Shown here one piece after another: positions 24,036-32,330 of a DNA stretch of 38,092 nucleotides. Source of the DNA: a virus. The stretch spans positions 1 to 38,092 of the IMG/VR virus record IMGVR_UViG_3300009074_000008. The stretch is one strand, 5' to 3'. The position numbers were made by a program, and so were the translations under genes. Under the pieces are notes generated by a model. It did not search any database. It was not told where the DNA came from and was given only the letters and a program-made list of their open reading frames with translations. Every line of letters starts with the position of its first letter. Position 1 is the stretch's first letter.

Positions 24036-26381
24036 CTATACTGGTGTTACAGATGATGATCCGTCTGCGATATACCAAACATCGGTTGCTGACGCTCCAG
24101 CTGCAACCATGATCCTGTTGTTAGTAGTATCAAACACCATAAGTCCTTGACGCTTACGTGTGGTATTAATATCTGCTGTAGCGTCTAGAAGGTTAACTTC
24201 AGTGTCCATTACCAGTGTGATCTCTTGCTGCCCATTATTACGTACACGCGCAACTTCACTAGCGTTTGCCGCACTACCATCTGGCGTGAGGTAAGTAACC
24301 ATACGGAATGGTGTATCAAAGGATGCATGATCACCATCAGCTTCAAACTGAATATATCCACCAGAGTTGGATGCTGCATTGTTTCCGAAGTCATTACCTC
24401 TATCTGCAACACCTCCGAATCTGACAACACTATCACCTTCAACTAAGTAGTCATCACCGAACGTGCCAATAGTTGTGCCTCTGGACTTAGCACCAACAAA
24501 CATTACAGGGTCGGTACCTGTACCCCATCGCGACGCTGTAAATCCAGTTGATCTATCATCGTGAGCGGAGTAGGTTGTTAATCTATTGGCAATTTCTATG
24601 GCGTAGTCGTTTGTATTAGGAGATACAACCAGTTTATCACCATCCCAATATAAACCTTCTGTAATCTGGTAGTTGTCTGGTAGCTCACCCCCATCTCGTA
24701 GACTACCGGTAACCGCAATACTATCTACACCAGTCCATGAGCCAACACCTTCTGCTGTCTTGGTAAACTGTGGTGATACATTTTCAAAGATGCACCCGAC
24801 AACTACAACACCCTCAACAGTCTTGCCTGCCTCTGTTGCTTTGAAGCGGATAGCAGTATCAACACTAGTCGATGGTAACCCCTGCTGAACTGAGCTATCA
24901 ACGAACTTGCATCCAGTAAATGAGTTCTTGAAACCGTTCTCAATTAACACTTCACCATTATCGAAGTAGCAACCTGTAAACATATTGCCTACTGCGTAAG
25001 TGCCTGCCACTGTGTCCGTCTTTAACCAGACACATACATGACCCACGCCCTCGGTAGGTGCAGTTACAAAATGGCAGTTGTGCCAAAGATTAGCAGATCC
25101 TTTATCACTCTTCATCGGATACAAACCATGTGAACAATTAATGTTTGAGAATAAGCAGTCGTTAGTATCAACACTTAAACAAGTTGATGTCCTGTAGGTA
25201 TAATCCTCAATACCATTATTGGTTGGAACTGCATTTGTATCTGCATTTGTCCACTCGTTAAGGATCATGTTTTCAAACCTACCACCTTGAACGCTCACAA
25301 TGTAGAGACCGAACTCCCTCATGTGGATCATGTTGATGTTGGTGAACAAGCATCGCTGACACTGAGTAGCGTAGATACCATTTGATCTCTTGCTGCTGTC
25401 AGAGACATCTAATCCGCAGTCGATGTCGAGGTCGTGAATGATTAAGCGTTCAGTAGCGAAGCTGGAGACATAGATAACACATGAGTCTGTGCCGTCACCA
25501 ACAGGAAAGTCAGTAGTAACAATTAAGTTACCGTTGCCGAACTTGATCTTGCGGTTGATGGTAAGTGTTGATGTCACCCTGTAAAGTAATCCACCCAAGT
25601 CTACTTGGACGTATCCAGCACCAACATCAGAAAATTCAGTATCACACAGTGACTCGGCGTGATCAATGGCTGCTTGTATTGCTGCTGTGTCGTCCGTAGT
25701 TCCGTCACCCACTGCACCAAAGTCTGCTGGCGTAATACGCTCACGTAGCTTGGCTCGGACTGTGGTTACTTGCGCGCCAGTACCAGCCGGAGTGTATGAT
25801 ACAGCGGATGCATCCGCAGCAGTTGCAACTGTTGATACCCATTGGCTCGAGCCACCGACTTCAACGTAATAAACATACAAATTACCGTCACCAGTATTAA
25901 ACCACAAATCACCGTCTGATGGGGTAGATGGTACAGTCTCGGAAGTTGTTACACTGGCACCACTACCTATAGATGCGATAGATGGTGTAACCGTTACCCA
26001 TTGCAGCGTAGTATTATCTGCGTAATATATATACAATACAGCTGTATTAGTATTAAACCAAAGATCACCTGCACTTGGATCTGCTGGTGCAGTTTCTTGA
26101 GATACAACATTAGCTCCTCCACCCTCAGCATTCGAACTAGTTGATACTGTTACCCACTGATCAGTATTACCATCACCATAGAAAACTGACAATACAGCAG
26201 TATTATCATTGAACCAAAGATCACCAATACTCGGATTTAGAGGAGGAGTTTCAGAAGTCGCAATAACAGTACCTTCACCTACACCTAAAGTAGTCCATGA
26301 ATTGCCAGACCACTTCCATGTTTTTAATCCCGTATTATAAACTTGACCTACTGATGGGTTTGCTGGAAAATTTAAAGCCAT
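24036..26381 (-). CDS. Tailspike with three GDLWF modules and a pectate-lyase-type beta-helix
   Basis: A 781-residue protein. The anchor (LNFPANPSVGQVY, then TWKW) occupies 1-32. Three GDLWF modules in tandem (about 40-80, 90-135, 145-185) each end in QWV. A pectate-lyase-type helix opens at about 213 with TPADFGAVGDGTTDDTAAIQ and runs to about 560, with many short Cys- and Asn-rich turns (for example LFSNINCSHG, MFTGCYFDNG). The C-terminal 150 residues have mixed beta content and a common fibre ending (GLMVFDTTNNRIMVA, then WYIADGSS). The role is probably host-surface glycan recognition or degradation; the active-site residues cannot be placed by eye. The octamer ACTAAATA is 7 nt before the ATG, slightly further than at most genes. 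Confidence 0.85.
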   Translation of the reverse strand: MALNFPANPSVGQVYNTGLKTWKWSGNSWTTLGVGEGTVIATSETPPLNPSIGDLWFNDNTAVLSVFYGDGNTDQWVTVSTSSNAEGGGANVVSQETAPADPSAGDLWFNTNTAVLYIYYADNTTLQWVTVTPSIASIGSGASVTTSETVPSTPSDGDLWFNTGDGNLYVYYVEVGGSSQWVSTVATAADASAVSYTPAGTGAQVTTVRAKLRERITPADFGAVGDGTTDDTAAIQAAIDHAESLCDTEFSDVGAGYVQVDLGGLLYRVTSTLTINRKIKFGNGNLIVTTDFPVGDGTDSCVIYVSSFATERLIIHDLDIDCGLDVSDSSKRSNGIYATQCQRCLFTNINMIHMREFGLYIVSVQGGRFENMILNEWTNADTNAVPTNNGIEDYTYRTSTCLSVDTNDCLFSNINCSHGLYPMKSDKGSANLWHNCHFVTAPTEGVGHVCVWLKTDTVAGTYAVGNMFTGCYFDNGEVLIENGFKNSFTGCKFVDSSVQQGLPSTSVDTAIRFKATEAGKTVEGVVVVGCIFENVSPQFTKTAEGVGSWTGVDSIAVTGSLRDGGELPDNYQITEGLYWDGDKLVVSPNTNDYAIEIANRLTTYSAHDDRSTGFTASRWGTGTDPVMFVGAKSRGTTIGTFGDDYLVEGDSVVRFGGVADRGNDFGNNAASNSGGYIQFEADGDHASFDTPFRMVTYLTPDGSAANASEVARVRNNGQQEITLVMDTEVNLLDATADINTTRKRQGLMVFDTTNNRIMVAAGASATDVWYIADGSSSVTPV

Positions 26382-26388
26382 ATACAGT

Positions 26389-26396
26389 TATTTAGT
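26389..26396 (-). promoter_or_regulatory. T4-type late promoter octamer (ACTAAATA)
   Basis: ACTAAATA, 7 nt, ATG of the tailspike at 24036-26381. The rest of the gap up to the stub gene (26397-26487) is AT-rich and shows nothing I can name. Confidence 0.6.
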
Positions 26397-26487
26397 CACA
26401 ATTACTATAAACAGTCGAAAATAAAAACCAAAACTTTATAAAAAACTCTAACGAATTAATTGCAATAGTTATGTTGTTGGATCCATT

Positions 26488-26628
26488 TCACCAGTCAATA
26501 TCACAGTCGAATCCACCACCTGCTACAGGAATGCTTATAGTGTAGTTATCTGAAGGTACAAGCCACTCCGACCTAAACCGCGTATCTCCTCCACTATGCT
26601 GACCTGGGGCTGTATCAATACCACTCAT
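26488..26628 (-). CDS. 46-residue stub resembling the N-terminus of BspA-type surface proteins
   Basis: A short minus-strand frame starting 1 nt after the stop of the large coiled-coil fibre. It reads RFRSEWLVPSDNYTISIPVA and then GGGFDCDIDW before a TGA. In BspA-like and related phage or surface proteins a segment of the form W-x-T, ITIP, Y-x-x-DVDWGDG opens a longer repeat protein; here the chain stops exactly after the conserved DW. It may be the remains of a larger gene cut short by a stop or indel, or a real small protein translated by coupling to the fibre upstream. Confidence 0.45.
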   Translation of the reverse strand: MSGIDTAPGQHSGGDTRFRSEWLVPSDNYTISIPVAGGGFDCDIDW

Positions 26629-26629
26629 A

Positions 26630-29431
26630 TTAAACTGTTGACCATATATAGAAGTTTACACTATCATGAGTAAACCAAGATAGTTGAGCTAGCTCGTTGG
26701 GACCCATATCAACCGTTGCTGCAACATCACCCGCTGCTGTATTATAACCTGCGTCAAGTGTCAATAAATGACCTCCGACTGCATCTTGAATGACTGTTAA
26801 AGTACCACTACTTCCCGACGGGGCGTTCGTTATTGTGCTCAGTGTTCGATCCGCTGTAAGAGTAAGTAAGGCATTTATACCCGAACTGGCATCGTAAGTT
26901 ACTGTCGCTTGATCTATTAAGGTCTGCGGTACAAGATAATCGTGAATAATCTCTTTATAATCCGTATTATCCCATGAGCTTAACGCAGCGTTAAACACCA
27001 AAATATCACCCTCCTGTGGATTGGTAATCCTAACATCGTGTAATTCATCAATGTGGTAACCGTGTTCTTGTCTTATAAATAATGTTCTTTTATTACCCTC
27101 TACACCTATAACCATAGCTGTAGGAATAATTTTGTTTGGTGATAGTGGTGGGTTGTTCGTTAACTTACCAGCCTCTGTGCTTATATATAGAACAGTTCCT
27201 TGTTCCCAATCAGGATCCTCATCCTCAAATCCAGGCTTATCAATATTTTCTACACCAACAATATCTGTAACTATCGACTGACCATTCTCAACTACAACAT
27301 CTCTTACTTTACCAAAGGTAGTAATATAACCAAATCCATTCTGAGCAAAATCTTGTGTTGCGACTCCAACAAAAAACAACTCGTCAGCTGCCCCGGGTAC
27401 TACACCCTCAGCTGAACTAGCGCTATATAATGAGACCTCTATCTTACCACTACCCCCACCTACAGCTCCAGATGCATAAACAACTTGACCGTTCAGAATT
27501 GCTTCAGATGCTTTAACATTAATAACCTGCTCTTCACCAACCTGTAAGACCACATTATTATCTAGGCTCAAGTCTAATGTAGACTCATCTACATTCCAAC
27601 TCAGATTACCAGCTACTGATGTTTCAGGGTCAGTATTAAAGTGTATTATATCAGCAGTTAGTGCAGTCGTAACCATATTACTTGCTGATAGTAAACCATC
27701 AACTGACATAGTACCACCACAAGCACTGACTTCATTTAAAAGAACCGTTGTATTACAAAAATCACCAGCGCCAGCACTACCCCATGAAGCACTATTAGCA
27801 CTTACAGTAGTATAAGTAGACTCCCAGTTACCGGTTAACGGATACAGCCAACTATCATCGTATATTAATCCATCACCACCGTCCCACTGGCTACTTAAAC
27901 TCTGAACAGTATTATATGTACTACACCATTCGTCACTATCGCCACAGTTTGATGTTATAACACCATTGACTTGCAAATTACCATCCATTGTACCACCGAG
28001 AGCAAATTGTGTAGCCACACTACCACCACCACTTGACATCTCAATAAGTCTTTTAAGGGAAGATATCTCATTAGTGAACCTCTCAGATATATCTTGTTGA
28101 AGTTCTGTTTTTAACTTTTTAACGCTCTTGTTAAAAGCTTTAGTACCTTTTTGCGGATTTAAGCTCTCTGCTATAATTGTAGAGTTAGTATTTGTATCTA
28201 TTTGATTAAGTAGCTTATCCTTACTCTCCTCTATTACATTAGTAAAGTAATGTCTCTGTTCGGTAGTAAGTTCTTCCATTTGATTGGAGACCTTATCAAT
28301 CTTATCATCGTAATAGCTACGTATATTAGAATCTATACTCTGTAGTTCCTCTAATACCCTCTCTTCTAATAAAGTCACATCTCTAGATGTCGTTGTAACT
28401 TTATCTTTAATCTCTTTTTCTAATTGTAATACAGATGTTTTAATATTACCAACCCTACCAAGAGCCTTATCTACTCCTTTTTTAATCAGATCGTTTAGCT
28501 CTACATTTTGTGATGTAATAGTATTCTCTAAACTATCGATATATGATTTACTCTCGCTAAGCTCTAACTTAACCTGTTCAACTACTCGCTGCTCAGTTTC
28601 GCTTAACGTATTGTTAATATCCTCTGTAATAGAAAACAGCTTATCTTTACTACTACCAATTATATCATATAAGGCAGGATTAATCTTTTCCTCAACCAAC
28701 TTATCAGTAATCTGATTAACTCTATCGCTGAGAGAAGCAGTTAATTCCTTAATACGCTCGTTATTGTTTTCGAAGAAAACATTAAAATTGCTTTCAATTC
28801 TAGCTGTTAGGTATTTTTCTAACTGACTATATTGTTGCTCGTTATGTACCTCCTGATCAGACCTGCTATTAATAAGGGCACTATTAAATTCGTCTAATAA
28901 GTCGTCCTTTGCTATATCTAAAAACTGTTTAATAGCTAGCTGCTTCTCCTCTATAGTATCATTAGCTTCTTCTATCTTTTGAAGCTTTATTCTTTCTGCA
29001 TACTCACCAGCTAGCTTTCTTGTGTTTTCAATCTCCTCAAATATGTCCTCTTTATACTGACCCTCTATATCAATAATTGCCTCTTCCTCCTCAATGAGCG
29101 GTTGAAGACTATGTAACTCTTCTTCAATTACAGACTCCTCTACTACATTACCCTCAATACAGGAAGCTACGTCCTTATTGTATAATACTTCGAATCTGTC
29201 TCCTTCAGTTAAAATAAAGGAGATACTTCTACTAACGCCATCCTCTACTACTGGTATAGATATTACAGGACTACCCTTAAAGGTAGAATCTTTTTCTGCA
29301 ATATACTTTGTACCGTTTATCTCAAATTCAAACACATCGAAGAAAACCTCTTCATAGCTTTCAACTGTTAGGATGTTATGAACTGAGTTAGTAAAGGTCG
29401 GATTAACCTCTTCGCTAAACAGTTTGATCAT
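26630..29431 (-). CDS. Coiled-coil tail fibre with beta-rich C-terminal tip
   Basis: A 933-residue protein. Residues 1-95 form a small beta-rich N-terminal domain that differs from the anchor of the tailspikes. About 100-460 is a long charged coiled coil (repeating Leu/Ile heptads with Glu and Lys, for example RVVEQVKLELSESKSYIDSL), probably a trimeric rod. It is followed by a Gly/Ser linker, two W-repeats (about 490-560, including NWESTYTTVSANSASW) and a beta-rich region. The final 90 residues share a layout with the end of the fibre at 29988-31349 (strand, SGxLTVIQD, a second strand, then WF or WYYDG and Tyr). An ACTAAATA octamer is 9 nt before the ATG. Confidence 0.8.
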   Translation of the reverse strand: MIKLFSEEVNPTFTNSVHNILTVESYEEVFFDVFEFEINGTKYIAEKDSTFKGSPVISIPVVEDGVSRSISFILTEGDRFEVLYNKDVASCIEGNVVEESVIEEELHSLQPLIEEEEAIIDIEGQYKEDIFEEIENTRKLAGEYAERIKLQKIEEANDTIEEKQLAIKQFLDIAKDDLLDEFNSALINSRSDQEVHNEQQYSQLEKYLTARIESNFNVFFENNNERIKELTASLSDRVNQITDKLVEEKINPALYDIIGSSKDKLFSITEDINNTLSETEQRVVEQVKLELSESKSYIDSLENTITSQNVELNDLIKKGVDKALGRVGNIKTSVLQLEKEIKDKVTTTSRDVTLLEERVLEELQSIDSNIRSYYDDKIDKVSNQMEELTTEQRHYFTNVIEESKDKLLNQIDTNTNSTIIAESLNPQKGTKAFNKSVKKLKTELQQDISERFTNEISSLKRLIEMSSGGGSVATQFALGGTMDGNLQVNGVITSNCGDSDEWCSTYNTVQSLSSQWDGGDGLIYDDSWLYPLTGNWESTYTTVSANSASWGSAGAGDFCNTTVLLNEVSACGGTMSVDGLLSASNMVTTALTADIIHFNTDPETSVAGNLSWNVDESTLDLSLDNNVVLQVGEEQVINVKASEAILNGQVVYASGAVGGGSGKIEVSLYSASSAEGVVPGAADELFFVGVATQDFAQNGFGYITTFGKVRDVVVENGQSIVTDIVGVENIDKPGFEDEDPDWEQGTVLYISTEAGKLTNNPPLSPNKIIPTAMVIGVEGNKRTLFIRQEHGYHIDELHDVRITNPQEGDILVFNAALSSWDNTDYKEIIHDYLVPQTLIDQATVTYDASSGINALLTLTADRTLSTITNAPSGSSGTLTVIQDAVGGHLLTLDAGYNTAAGDVAATVDMGPNELAQLSWFTHDSVNFYIWSTV

Positions 29432-29440
29432 ATGTAATTA

Positions 29441-29448
29441 TATTTAGT
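29441..29448 (-). promoter_or_regulatory. T4-type late promoter octamer (ACTAAATA)
   Basis: ACTAAATA, 9 nt, ATG of the coiled-coil fibre. Confidence 0.55.
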
Positions 29449-29475
29449 CTAAGTCGATCAAAAGACTACTAATAT

Positions 29476-29979
29476 TTACACCTCAATAGATGCAGCCTGC
29501 TGGAAGATAGTATCAAGTGCTGTGTCATCTAATCCAAGACCGGCTGCCATACCAACGAGCAGGGCTGAATCTCTCTCTAGAGTATTACCACCGTAAAATA
29601 CTTCTTCTGCTACAGCCTTTTGTACAGGATCACTAGATAAGCTCTCAACTATTGTATTAATACCATCCATAAGCATACCATCACCGTAAGGTGTTACCTT
29701 TGCTATAGCACGAATACGCCAAGCTGGTTGAACATACCATCTCGGGTTAGGAGCTGGTGGAGCTTCTACTTGTTTCCAACCATATGCTTCTGTAGTAAGC
29801 TCACGCGACCAAACAAATCCTTCTGCAGGTGCTTCTTCAGGCCTTACTAAGTCCTCTACATAATTATAACCAGCAGGTGTAGGTGGGAGGCTGTTAGTAG
29901 TTAAAGATATAGGTAACCCACCTAGACTTTTACTATAAAAAGCTAACGGGTTTGTTGTAATGAGTTTATATGTTTTCAT
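29476..29979 (-). CDS. Unknown protein of the fibre block
   Basis: A 167-residue protein. The N-terminal half is proline-rich (PPTPAGYNYV, EEAPAEGFVW, VEAPPAPNPRWYVQPAWR). The C-terminal half is helical and ends LGLDDTALDTIFQQAASIEV. I do not recognise it. It starts 8 nt after the stop of the beta-roll fibre upstream, shows no late octamer and is probably co-transcribed with that gene. A fibre accessory, adaptor or assembly function is plausible from position only. Confidence 0.7.
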   Translation of the reverse strand: MKTYKLITTNPLAFYSKSLGGLPISLTTNSLPPTPAGYNYVEDLVRPEEAPAEGFVWSRELTTEAYGWKQVEAPPAPNPRWYVQPAWRIRAIAKVTPYGDGMLMDGINTIVESLSSDPVQKAVAEEVFYGGNTLERDSALLVGMAAGLGLDDTALDTIFQQAASIEV

Positions 29980-29987
29980 ATATTAAA

Positions 29988-31349
29988 TTAAGCTATTGCG
30001 TTACTTACATAGAGGTAATTAAATTCGCCATCATAATACCAGCCTATTGTTATTCTACTTGAGATGCTATTTGTTAATGTTGCTATATCAGCAAGATCAC
30101 CAGCCATAACAAGTGATGGATATACATCGGCTGGAAAGGTCCACCCACCGCCATCAGAAGATACTATAACCATACCAGATTCTCCTGGTACCGCGTTGGA
30201 TATAGTGAATGATGTTACGTGACTTGTTAGTGTTGTTAATGCGCTTTCACCTAAGCCTACATCTAAATCTAGTGCACTATTTGAGGTTACTATTGTCTGT
30301 TGAGTATTATCCCAAGATGCACTATTAGCACTTACCGTACTATATGTTGAATCCCATGTAGCGCTAGTTGATTGTAAAAGCGTATCATCATAACCTATGA
30401 CCCCTTCTGGTAAGTTCCAATGCCCAGTACCGTCTGCATCTGTACATGTTAGGACTTTTCCAACTGCTTCGTTACCATCTACTAGTCTAAGACCGCCTAG
30501 AGCTTTAAAGTTTATCGAGTTAGCTTGTACTGATGAGAAGGCAGTTGTGGTAGTACTATCACTAAAGATGAAGACACCATCGTGCGATGCGCTAGCGGTT
30601 GAACCAACAGCAAAGGATTTATTAGCTCGTATACTATTATTAGTACCACCGGGGATAGTGTTAGCATATCCTATAATACTATTACTATCACCACCACCTA
30701 TACTATTAGTATAGCCTATAATATAACTATTGCTGCCGCCGCCTATAACATTATTAAATCCCATAGGGTCGAACGTAGCGTTATTATATCCCCCACCTAT
30801 TGCATCTTGAGCACCGTTTGCCAGATTACTATTACCACCAGCAATAACAGAATTAGATCCGCTTGCTACTTGTGTTTCTGTCTCTCTACTAGTTTGTAGA
30901 TCTACACTACCTTCACCACGACTCAATCCAGCAACCTGACCCTCGTCTGTAGCTCTTATATTAAGAGTATTTCCTAGTAATGAATCATCTTCGACCCAAA
31001 TAACTCCGGAACCCTGTATAGTGCCACCTATACTATCATTAAACCAATCAGCACTATTAGCGCTTACGGTTGTGTATGTTGACTCCCAGTTAGCACTAGG
31101 CGTTATAAGCCATGTATCATCATAATCTACACCAAACCAATCAGCACTATTAGCGCTTACGGTTGTGTATGTTGACTCCCAGTCACCTGATAGTTCAGCT
31201 AATTCACTATCAGCTAATAACGCACCAGATAAATAATTAGCGAGTAGATCTAAAGAGCCGGCTTTAGTAGTACCATCTTGTACCATTACTATTGTTTCGT
31301 CTCCGGTATAAAAATTACTACCAGGTAGTTCAGAAATCTTTTTCGCCAT
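29988..31349 (-). CDS. Tail fibre with YadA-like beta-roll and W-repeats
   Basis: A 453-residue protein. The N-terminus (KKISELPGSNFYTGDETIVM) is a type seen at the start of several phage fibres and differs from the tailspike anchor. Two identical W-repeats (56-71 and 88-102) are encoded by a perfect 50-bp direct duplication. Residues 163-250 contain SVIAGGNSNLANG-type units about 12-15 residues apart, the YadA-like head fold. A third W-repeat precedes the last 85 residues, a beta-rich tip ending WYYDGEFNYLYVSNAIA that matches the tip of the coiled-coil fibre. An ACTAAATA octamer lies 5 nt before the ATG. It is the first gene of the fibre block. Confidence 0.8.
   Translation of the reverse strand: MAKKISELPGSNFYTGDETIVMVQDGTTKAGSLDLLANYLSGALLADSELAELSGDWESTYTTVSANSADWFGVDYDDTWLITPSANWESTYTTVSANSADWFNDSIGGTIQGSGVIWVEDDSLLGNTLNIRATDEGQVAGLSRGEGSVDLQTSRETETQVASGSNSVIAGGNSNLANGAQDAIGGGYNNATFDPMGFNNVIGGGSNSYIIGYTNSIGGGDSNSIIGYANTIPGGTNNSIRANKSFAVGSTASASHDGVFIFSDSTTTTAFSSVQANSINFKALGGLRLVDGNEAVGKVLTCTDADGTGHWNLPEGVIGYDDTLLQSTSATWDSTYSTVSANSASWDNTQQTIVTSNSALDLDVGLGESALTTLTSHVTSFTISNAVPGESGMVIVSSDGGGWTFPADVYPSLVMAGDLADIATLTNSISSRITIGWYYDGEFNYLYVSNAIA
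31041..31090 (-). repeat. Perfect 50-bp direct repeat in a fibre gene, copy 1
   Basis: Identical over 50 bp to 31134-31183. On the coding strand it encodes the W-repeat WESTYTTVSANSADWF. Confidence 0.95.
31134..31183 (-). repeat. Perfect 50-bp direct repeat in a fibre gene, copy 2
   Basis: Identical over 50 bp to 31041-31090. The 43 bp between the copies encode the DYDD-type linker. Confidence 0.95.
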
Positions 31350-31354
31350 ACTAT

Positions 31355-31362
31355 TATTTAGT
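31355..31362 (-). promoter_or_regulatory. T4-type late promoter octamer (ACTAAATA)
   Basis: ACTAAATA, 5 nt (ATAGT), ATG of the first fibre gene of the block. Confidence 0.65.
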
Positions 31363-31389
31363 TGATAAAGATAAATTTTAACATATAAT
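31362..31389 (+). promoter_or_regulatory. Sigma70-like promoter of the plus-strand auxiliary block
   Basis: TTGATA, 16 nt, TATAAT, then 6 nt to the ATG at 31396. Transcription would be expected to start at about the A of the ATG. It lies back to back with the late octamer of the fibre gene on the other strand. Confidence 0.6.
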
Positions 31390-31395
31390 AGTGAT

Positions 31396-32100
31396 ATGAC
31401 TTCGAATATTCCTGTTAAGTTTGATGAAGAATCACATACTTACACACATAAAACTCTAGATAAGTTAATATCTGTTACTACCTTACTAGGTAAATATAAA
31501 AAACCCTTCGATAGTAACTATCATGCAGAGCGGGTTGCTAAAAGAGAGGGTGTTTCAAAAGATATAGTACTTGAGATGTGGGAGGCGGAAAAGAATAAGG
31601 CTTGCGATAAAGGTACTAAGATACATAAGCTGCTAGAAGATTATATTTCGTATGGTGATATCAAAAATGATTACGGTTGGCTGTATAAGTCGTATGATAA
31701 AAGTGTAGAGTATTATATCGATAGGTTCAGTAAAGTTTACTGTGAGAAGCTACTATATAACGAAGAGTATAAAGTAGCAGGCACTGCTGATCTAATTTAT
31801 GAGCATAGTAAAGATGAATTTACTTTAGGAGACTTTAAGACTAATAAGAAGTTTAGATTTAGCTCTCCGTTTGGAGAGAGGTTATTAGAACCAGTTGATC
31901 ATTTACATAATTGTGAGAATAATATATACGCTTTACAGTTATCCATGTACGCTTACTTTTACGAGCAGCTCACAGGTAAGCGTTGTAGAAAGTTAGTTAT
32001 ATTTTATCTGAGTGGTGATAGATTTAAGGCCTATCACTGCAATTATCTTAAGAGTGATGTAGAAAAAGTATTAGAAAACTACAAACGACTGACTAAATAG
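31396..32100 (+). CDS. PD-(D/E)XK nuclease, RecB/Cas4-like
   Basis: A 234-residue protein. It has the RecB-family nuclease motifs in order: GTKIHKLLE (His 77), GTADLIYE (Asp 132), LGDFKTNKK (Asp 146, Lys 148) and ALQLSMYAYFYEQLTG (Gln 181). These residues bind the metal and cleave DNA in Cas4, RecB and lambda-exonuclease-like enzymes. A single-strand or end-processing role in phage replication and recombination is likely. It is the first gene of the plus-strand block and has a sigma70-like promoter with TATAAT 6 nt before the ATG and no ribosome binding site. Confidence 0.8.
   Translation: MTSNIPVKFDEESHTYTHKTLDKLISVTTLLGKYKKPFDSNYHAERVAKREGVSKDIVLEMWEAEKNKACDKGTKIHKLLEDYISYGDIKNDYGWLYKSYDKSVEYYIDRFSKVYCEKLLYNEEYKVAGTADLIYEHSKDEFTLGDFKTNKKFRFSSPFGERLLEPVDHLHNCENNIYALQLSMYAYFYEQLTGKRCRKLVIFYLSGDRFKAYHCNYLKSDVEKVLENYKRLTK
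32092..32099 (+). promoter_or_regulatory. Possible late promoter octamer (ACTAAATA)
   Basis: ACTAAATA, 7 nt, ATG at 32107. It overlaps the end of the nuclease gene, so chance is possible. Confidence 0.4.
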
Positions 32101-32106
32101 CTTGAG

Positions 32107-32322
32107 ATGAAGGTTGGAAAACTAATCAAAAAATTTGAAACGAAGCTAGATGAACTCTATGAATCTCTTTATGAGTTGAGAGATTCTCTCGATATGGTTG
32201 AGGATGAACAGGTTGACTATCTCGTCAATGGATTCGTTGATCAAATAGAGCTAGTCGTTGACGAAGGTAAAATAACACCTGACGATATTAAAGATCAGCT
32301 CTTATCATTAGAAGAGGAATAA
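32107..32322 (+). CDS. Small acidic helical protein, unknown function
   Basis: A 71-residue protein with 20-25% Asp and Glu, predicted helical, with a heptad-like pattern in its first 30 residues (KKFETKLDELYESLYELRDS). I do not recognise it. The previous gene ends 6 nt upstream, and the octamer ACTAAATA that overlaps that stop codon is 7 nt from the ATG, so the gene may also be read late. Confidence 0.65.
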   Translation: MKVGKLIKKFETKLDELYESLYELRDSLDMVEDEQVDYLVNGFVDQIELVVDEGKITPDDIKDQLLSLEEE

Positions 32323-32325
32323 ATA
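32318..32325 (+). promoter_or_regulatory. Possible late promoter octamer (AATAAATA)
   Basis: AATAAATA, 5 nt (AAAGT), ATG at 32331, overlapping the previous stop codon. Confidence 0.5.
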
Positions 32326-32330
32326 AAAGT

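Noticed and set aside
31041-31183. CRISPR-like repeat and spacer
   Set aside because: Only two copies, inside a coding frame, translated as a protein repeat also found in other fibres.
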